From positions 558,001-622,000 of the forward strand of contig CP030885.1 in NCBI GenBank assembly GCA_006969625.1: DNA of 64,000 bases, written 5' to 3'. How positions within the stretch are numbered: position 1 is the first letter of the stretch; each line of letters starts with the position of its first letter. This document shows positions 60,538-64,000 of this stretch, one piece after another. Made by a program: the position numbers and the translations under genes. Below the pieces are notes generated by a model. The model searched no databases. It was given only the letters and a program-made list of their open reading frames with translations, and was not told the DNA's origin. The stretch is from Rhodospirillaceae bacterium (GTDB lineage Bacteria > Pseudomonadota > Alphaproteobacteria > Kiloniellales > DSM-21159).

Positions 60538-62472
60538 TCAGCCGGCCAGCCGCTTCGCCATCGCCTCCGCCAGGCTTTCGGCGTCGAGCCCGGCCTTGCG
60601 CAGCACGTCCGGGTTGGCGCCGGAGGCCGGCACCTCGGTCAGGCCGAAGCGCTGACAGGTCAGGCCGGCCAGCCCCTGCTCTAAGGCCGCCGTCAGGACG
60701 CGCTCGCCCTGGCCGCCGTCCAGGTAGTGGTTGTCCAGGGTGAAGAGCGCGCGCTTGCCGGCCAGAGCCGACTTCAGCCAAGCGCCGTCTACACGGTTCA
60801 GCCAGGGCAGGTTGATCACCTCCAAGCCGATGCCGTGCCTGTCCTTCAGGATGTCGGCGGCCTTGCAGGCCTCGGCCAGCATGACCATGCCGTAGGCGAC
60901 GATCGCCGCCTCGCCGTCGTGGCCGCCGACGCGCACGCCCTTGCCGGCCTCCGGCACGTAGCCGTCCAGCAGTGCGAAGGGCAGCGCGTAGGGGATCGAG
61001 GTCATGCGGAAATAGCTGCTGCCCTGGTTCGTCTCCAGCGCCCAGCGCAGCAGCGGTCCGACCTCCTCGGGGCAGGACGGCTCGAGGATCGTCAGCCCCG
61101 GTACGCCGCCGACCGCGGCGATGTCGCGCACCGACTGGTGCGAGTGGCCGGGCCCGCCGGGCAGCATGCCGGCCAGCCAGCCGACATAGACGATCTTCGT
61201 GTGCTCGGTCGCGTTGTTGTAGATCTGCTCGTTCGGTCGGGTCGACAGGAAGCAGGCGAAGGAGTTGGCGACCGGCAGCATGCCGCGCAGCGCCATGCCG
61301 CCGGCCTGGCTGACCATGTCCATCTCGGCGATGCCGCACTCCACCGTGCGTTCGGGGAAGCGCTGGCGGAAGGGGATCAGGCCGGTGTCGAGCAGCAGGT
61401 CGGCATCGAGCGCCACCAGGTTGGGGTGCCGCTCGGCGGCGGCCAGCAGCGCCTCGGTGTAGGCAGGCTGCAGGCGCTTGGTCTCGCCGGCGGCGGGCGC
61501 CGGCTTGTTCATCACCGTCTCCAGCTCCAGCGGCTGGGTGCCGGCGGCCTCCATCTGGACGTTGATCTTGTCGATCAACTCCTGGGCGGCGCGGGTGTAC
61601 TGCTCGGCCTTGGGCGCGCCGGAATGGAAGGTGTACTGGGCGGCGTCGGACTCCATGGCCGTATGCTCCATGAAGGACACGCCCTTGCCCTTGACCGTGT
61701 CGCAGATGATCACCTGCGGCGCCTCGGCCCGCTTGCAGCGCTCCAGCGCCGCGGCGAGCTGATCGAGGTCGTGGCCGTCGACCCGCTCGACGTGCCAGCC
61801 GAAGGCGGCGAACTTGGCGTCCAGGTCGCCCAGGTCGCTGGTCTGGCTGACCAGGTAGTCGGACTGCAGCTTGTTGTGGTCGACCAGGACGGTGATCTCG
61901 TCGAGCTTGTGGTTGGCGGCCGAGACCAGGGACTCCCAGATTTGCCCTTCCTGCAGCTCGCCGTCGCCGGTCATCACGTAGATGCGCCCGTCGATGCCCC
62001 GGCGGCGATGGGCGAAGGCCATGCCCTTGGCCTTGGAGATGCCCATGCCCAGCGAGCCGGTGTTGGTCACCATGTTCGGCGTGCCGACGTCCGGGTGGCC
62101 GGGCAGGCCCTCGATGTGGCGCAGCTTGTGCACCCATTCGCGGGGCAGGCGACCGAGCGCGATCAGCACGGCGTAGAGGCCCGGCGCATCGTGGCCCTTG
62201 GAGGAGAAGTAGAGGTCGCGCGCCGTGTCGTCCCCGTTGCGCCGCATGTCGTTGAGGTGCAGCCAAGCGACGATGTCCATCGAGGAGAAGCAGGAGCCGA
62301 TATGGCCCGAGCCGGCGCGCGCGATCATGTAGAGCGCGTTCAGCCGCGCCATGTCGGCGAAGATGCGGGTGCGCACCTGCGGCTCGGCGTTCAGCCGGCG
62401 CACGCGCTCGAACTCCTCCTGCTCGGCGTAGTACAGTTCGCCTTCGACGGCCTTGCCGACCAACTCGCCCAT
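60538..62472 (-). CDS. Transketolase-family enzyme
   Basis: About 644 residues; GGGAGA precedes the ATG at 62472. Thiamine diphosphate motifs: ARAGSGHIGSCFSSMDIVAW, VMTGDGELQEGQIWESLVSA and VDHNKLQSDYLV, then the pyrimidine-binding RTVECGIAEMDMVSQAGGMA. The N- and C-terminal halves are fused as in a full transketolase. It lies in a glycan cluster away from Calvin or pentose genes and beside a CMP-sugar synthetase and an aldehyde dehydrogenase, so it may build an unusual ketose precursor. That role is inference. Confidence 0.88.
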   Translation of the reverse strand: MGELVGKAVEGELYYAEQEEFERVRRLNAEPQVRTRIFADMARLNALYMIARAGSGHIGSCFSSMDIVAWLHLNDMRRNGDDTARDLYFSSKGHDAPGLYAVLIALGRLPREWVHKLRHIEGLPGHPDVGTPNMVTNTGSLGMGISKAKGMAFAHRRRGIDGRIYVMTGDGELQEGQIWESLVSAANHKLDEITVLVDHNKLQSDYLVSQTSDLGDLDAKFAAFGWHVERVDGHDLDQLAAALERCKRAEAPQVIICDTVKGKGVSFMEHTAMESDAAQYTFHSGAPKAEQYTRAAQELIDKINVQMEAAGTQPLELETVMNKPAPAAGETKRLQPAYTEALLAAAERHPNLVALDADLLLDTGLIPFRQRFPERTVECGIAEMDMVSQAGGMALRGMLPVANSFACFLSTRPNEQIYNNATEHTKIVYVGWLAGMLPGGPGHSHQSVRDIAAVGGVPGLTILEPSCPEEVGPLLRWALETNQGSSYFRMTSIPYALPFALLDGYVPEAGKGVRVGGHDGEAAIVAYGMVMLAEACKAADILKDRHGIGLEVINLPWLNRVDGAWLKSALAGKRALFTLDNHYLDGGQGERVLTAALEQGLAGLTCQRFGLTEVPASGANPDVLRKAGLDAESLAEAMAKRLAG

Positions 62473-62549
62473 GACGGCGTTCTCCCTTCTCTCGGTCGTC
62501 GCCCGACCGTGCTCATGTCGAAAAAGCCGGCGTCGCCGGCTGCCTTCGC

Positions 62550-62617
62550 CCTTCGACAAGCTCAGGGTGAAGGCATTTGATTTTGTTCGGTTCGCTTCAT
62601 CCCGAGCCCGTCGAAGG
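62550..62617. repeat. REP-like palindrome (ttcgacaagctcagg type)
   Basis: The arms ccttcgacaagctcagggtg and the complement of catcccgagcccgtcgaagg pair with four mismatches over 23 bp. This kind of ctcagg/cccgag palindrome is common between genes in many Proteobacteria. Confidence 0.75.
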
Positions 62618-62628
62618 ACGAAGCAAGC

Positions 62629-62748
62629 GGCCGAAGGCCGCTGGTCCGTAGGACGGCCGAAGGCCGCTGGTCCGTAGGACGGCCGAAGGCCGCTGGTCCG
62701 TAGGACGGCCGAAGGCCGCTGGTCCGTAGGACGGCCGAAGGCCGCTGG
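62629..62748. repeat. Tandem repeat, 26-bp unit, 4.6 copies
   Basis: Four exact units of 26 bp (start ggccgaaggccgctggtccg, end taggac) at 62629, 62655, 62681 and 62707 are followed by a 16-bp partial copy at 62733. The ggccgaaggcc core is itself nearly palindromic. It fills the gap between the transketolase and the cytidylyltransferase genes and follows the REP-like palindrome. No spacers, so not a CRISPR. Confidence 0.92.
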
Positions 62749-62763
62749 TTTGGCGCCCGAGGG

Positions 62764-63531
62764 TCAGGCCGCCGTCGCCGCGAAGGGCGCCGCGCTCACC
62801 TCCGGCAGGCGATAGGTGCCTTCGCTCAGCAGGTGCTGGGCGTACCACCAGTCCTCCATGTCGTTGATGTCGAAGCCCTCCATCTCCGTGGTCAGGAAGG
62901 GCATGACCACCGTTCCGGCGATGGTGTTGTCCTCTAACGCCACCCGGCTCCAGGCGATCTCCAGGCTGGCGTTCTGGATGTAGAACTCGGGCAGGCTGGC
63001 CATCTGGCTGGAATGCCAGGGCGTGCCGTCGTCGCGCACCAGGGGCAGCAGCGGCGTCATGCGCCTGCCGCGGATCGCCCACATCTTGCCCGGATGCTGC
63101 TTGACCTTCTCGACGGCGCGCAGCGAGTCGACGCCGGTCTCGCCCGCGAATTCGGCCCAGGCACGGCGGATGGTGTCGGCCTGGCGAAAGGGGCTGGTCG
63201 GGCGCAGGATGGAAAAGCAGTCGAAGGCCGCGCCGCGCTCGCGCAGCAGCTCGAGGGTGTAGACGATCCACTCGATGTCCGGCGAGGTGCTGGAGGCGAA
63301 CTCCGCCGGCCGCAGGCCCGGCACCTCGGCGCCGTAGTGGCGGGCGACCTCGGCGTAGGCTTCGCTGTCGGTGGAGACGATCACCTTGCCGAAGACGCCG
63401 GAGGCGAGCGCGGCCTGGATCGTATAGGCCATCACCGGATGCTCGCCCAGCAGCCGCACGTTCTTGTCGACCACCCGCTTGGAGCCGGAGCGGGCCGGGA
63501 TCAGCGCAACGCAACTGGGTGAAGCGGACAT
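62764..63531 (-). CDS. pseF: Acylneuraminate-type cytidylyltransferase (PseF/NeuA family)
   Basis: About 255 residues. The CTP loop is CVALIPARSGSKRVVDKNVR (RxGSKxxxxKN), with KVIVSTDSEAYAEVARHYGA, FCIL-type FSILRPTSPFRQADTIRRAW and FDINDMEDWWYAQHLL. It charges a nonulosonic acid with CMP before transfer. The pse cluster nearby makes pseudaminic acid the most likely sugar, but a different keto acid made via the adjacent transketolase is possible, so the symbol is provisional. 11 bp upstream is the aldehyde dehydrogenase stop. Confidence 0.78.
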   Translation of the reverse strand: MSASPSCVALIPARSGSKRVVDKNVRLLGEHPVMAYTIQAALASGVFGKVIVSTDSEAYAEVARHYGAEVPGLRPAEFASSTSPDIEWIVYTLELLRERGAAFDCFSILRPTSPFRQADTIRRAWAEFAGETGVDSLRAVEKVKQHPGKMWAIRGRRMTPLLPLVRDDGTPWHSSQMASLPEFYIQNASLEIAWSRVALEDNTIAGTVVMPFLTTEMEGFDINDMEDWWYAQHLLSEGTYRLPEVSAAPFAATAA

Positions 63532-63542
63532 CGGCGGGCCGC

Positions 63543-64000
63543 CTAGAGCTTCGCCGGATCGACGTTCAGGTAGATGTCCTTCAACTCGCTGTAGACGTCC
63601 AGCGCCTCGGTGCCCGGCTCGCGACTGCCGTTGCCCGACTGCTTGGGTCCGCCGAAGGGCATGTGCGGCTCGGAGCCGTAGGTGCCGGCGTTGACCACCG
63701 TGGCGCCGGCCTGCACCGCATGGCTGAAGGCCAGCGCCCGGTCGACGCTGCGGGTGTGGATGCACGCCGTCAGACCATAGGGATGGTCGTTCGCCATCTC
63801 CAGGGCGTGGGCGAAGTCGCGCACCCGGTAGAGCTTGGCGACCGGCCCGAAGAGCTCGGTCTGGCTGATCTCGTCGGCGGGCTCGGCGCCCTCGATCACC
63901 GTCGGTGCCAGGTAGAAGCCCGCCTCGCCCAGGCGATGCCCGCCGGCGACTATCTTGGCGCCGCGGCTCTTGGCGCCCTCGATGGCGTTCAGCATGTTGG
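63543..64000 (-). CDS. Aldehyde dehydrogenase, C-terminal part (cut by window edge)
   Basis: The frame is open to the end of the window, so the N-terminal part and the catalytic Cys are outside. What is seen is the C-terminal ALDH segment: KSRGAKIVAGGHRLGEAGFY, LAPTVIEGA, QTELFGPVAKLYRVRDF, NDHPYGLTACIHTRSVDRAL, VNAGTYGSEPHMPFGGPKQS and the usual G-GSREPGTEAL ending. It oxidises an aldehyde with NAD(P). It is the first known gene of a minus-strand run with the cytidylyltransferase and transketolase, suggesting a shared sugar-acid pathway. Confidence 0.88.
   Translation of the reverse strand, partial: NMLNAIEGAKSRGAKIVAGGHRLGEAGFYLAPTVIEGAEPADEISQTELFGPVAKLYRVRDFAHALEMANDHPYGLTACIHTRSVDRALAFSHAVQAGATVVNAGTYGSEPHMPFGGPKQSGNGSREPGTEALDVYSELKDIYLNVDPAKL

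Noticed and set aside
62629..62748. CRISPR array
   Set aside because: The 26-bp units are contiguous with no spacers; also no cas genes.
24..64000. Many Arg/Pro/Ala-rich frames on the strand opposite to clear genes
   Set aside because: At about 70% GC, stop codons are rare in the complementary frames; no family content.

Overview
The window is very GC-rich, densely packed DNA from a bacterium, most likely an alphaproteobacterium of the Rhodospirillales type. That placement is inferred from base composition, IS families and the style of the surface-polysaccharide genes; no rRNA or other taxonomic marker is present. Most of the window, from about 8.3 kb to the right edge, is a cell-surface glycan locus. 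The left 8 kb is accessory DNA: two protease genes, a tRNA-Phe gene, a membrane-anchored thermonuclease-like gene and a pile-up of insertion sequences.

Layout. 1-2105: trypsin-like protease with repeats (cut by the window edge) facing a subtilase. 2364-2439: tRNA-Phe. 3234-4841: membrane/TNase fusion. 5399-6659: IS5-family transposase beside an IS3 remnant. 6761-6877: first 39 codons of a large STAND-type NTPase gene, cut by IS256-family copy 1 (6878-8299). 8300-36373: glycan genes (GT9 remnant, ABC exporter, SGNH protein, SxtJ/DUF5989/carbamoyltransferase, methyltransferase-GT fusion, FkbM, flippase-like protein, an amino-sugar formylation set, membrane GT-C-like proteins, GDP-fucose synthase, desaturase, rmlA/D/C). 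36563-37205: 5'-truncated IS3. 37206-39865: the rest of the STAND gene on the minus strand. 39874-41295: IS256 copy 2. 41304-41435: the missing end of the GT9 gene. 41442-64000: further glycan genes, including manC, a FlaA1/CapD-type dehydratase, pseG-pseI-pseH-pseC and a pseF-like cytidylyltransferase, a transketolase and an aldehyde dehydrogenase.

The main structural result is a large inversion. The two 1,422-bp IS256 copies lie in opposite orientation. Neither has matching direct repeats at its own ends, but the 8-bp duplications match crosswise: the left flank of copy 1 (ccgcggcg) matches the left flank of copy 2 read in reverse, and the right flank of copy 1 (reverse complement cactgttc) matches the right flank of copy 2. 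Re-inverting about 31.6 kb (8300-39873) restores two interrupted genes in frame at once: the STAND NTPase and the GT9 glycosyltransferase. So two separate IS256 insertions were followed by recombination between the copies.

How the genes work together. ManC and Fcl point to GDP-mannose/GDP-fucose (gmd not in the window). RmlA, RmlD and RmlC point to dTDP-rhamnose (rmlB not in the window). The nucleotidyltransferase, dehydratase, aminotransferase and formyltransferase at 19.7-24 kb look like an N-formylated amino-sugar pathway. PseC/H/G/I and a PseF-like enzyme point to a pseudaminic-type nonulosonic acid. Several glycosyltransferases, methyltransferases, a carbamoyltransferase and an ABC exporter would assemble, decorate and export the glycan. 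The reconstructed STAND protein carries an N-terminal D...QxK nuclease-like segment and resembles antiviral STAND (Avs-like) proteins, but it is now broken by IS256, a frameshift and an IS3.
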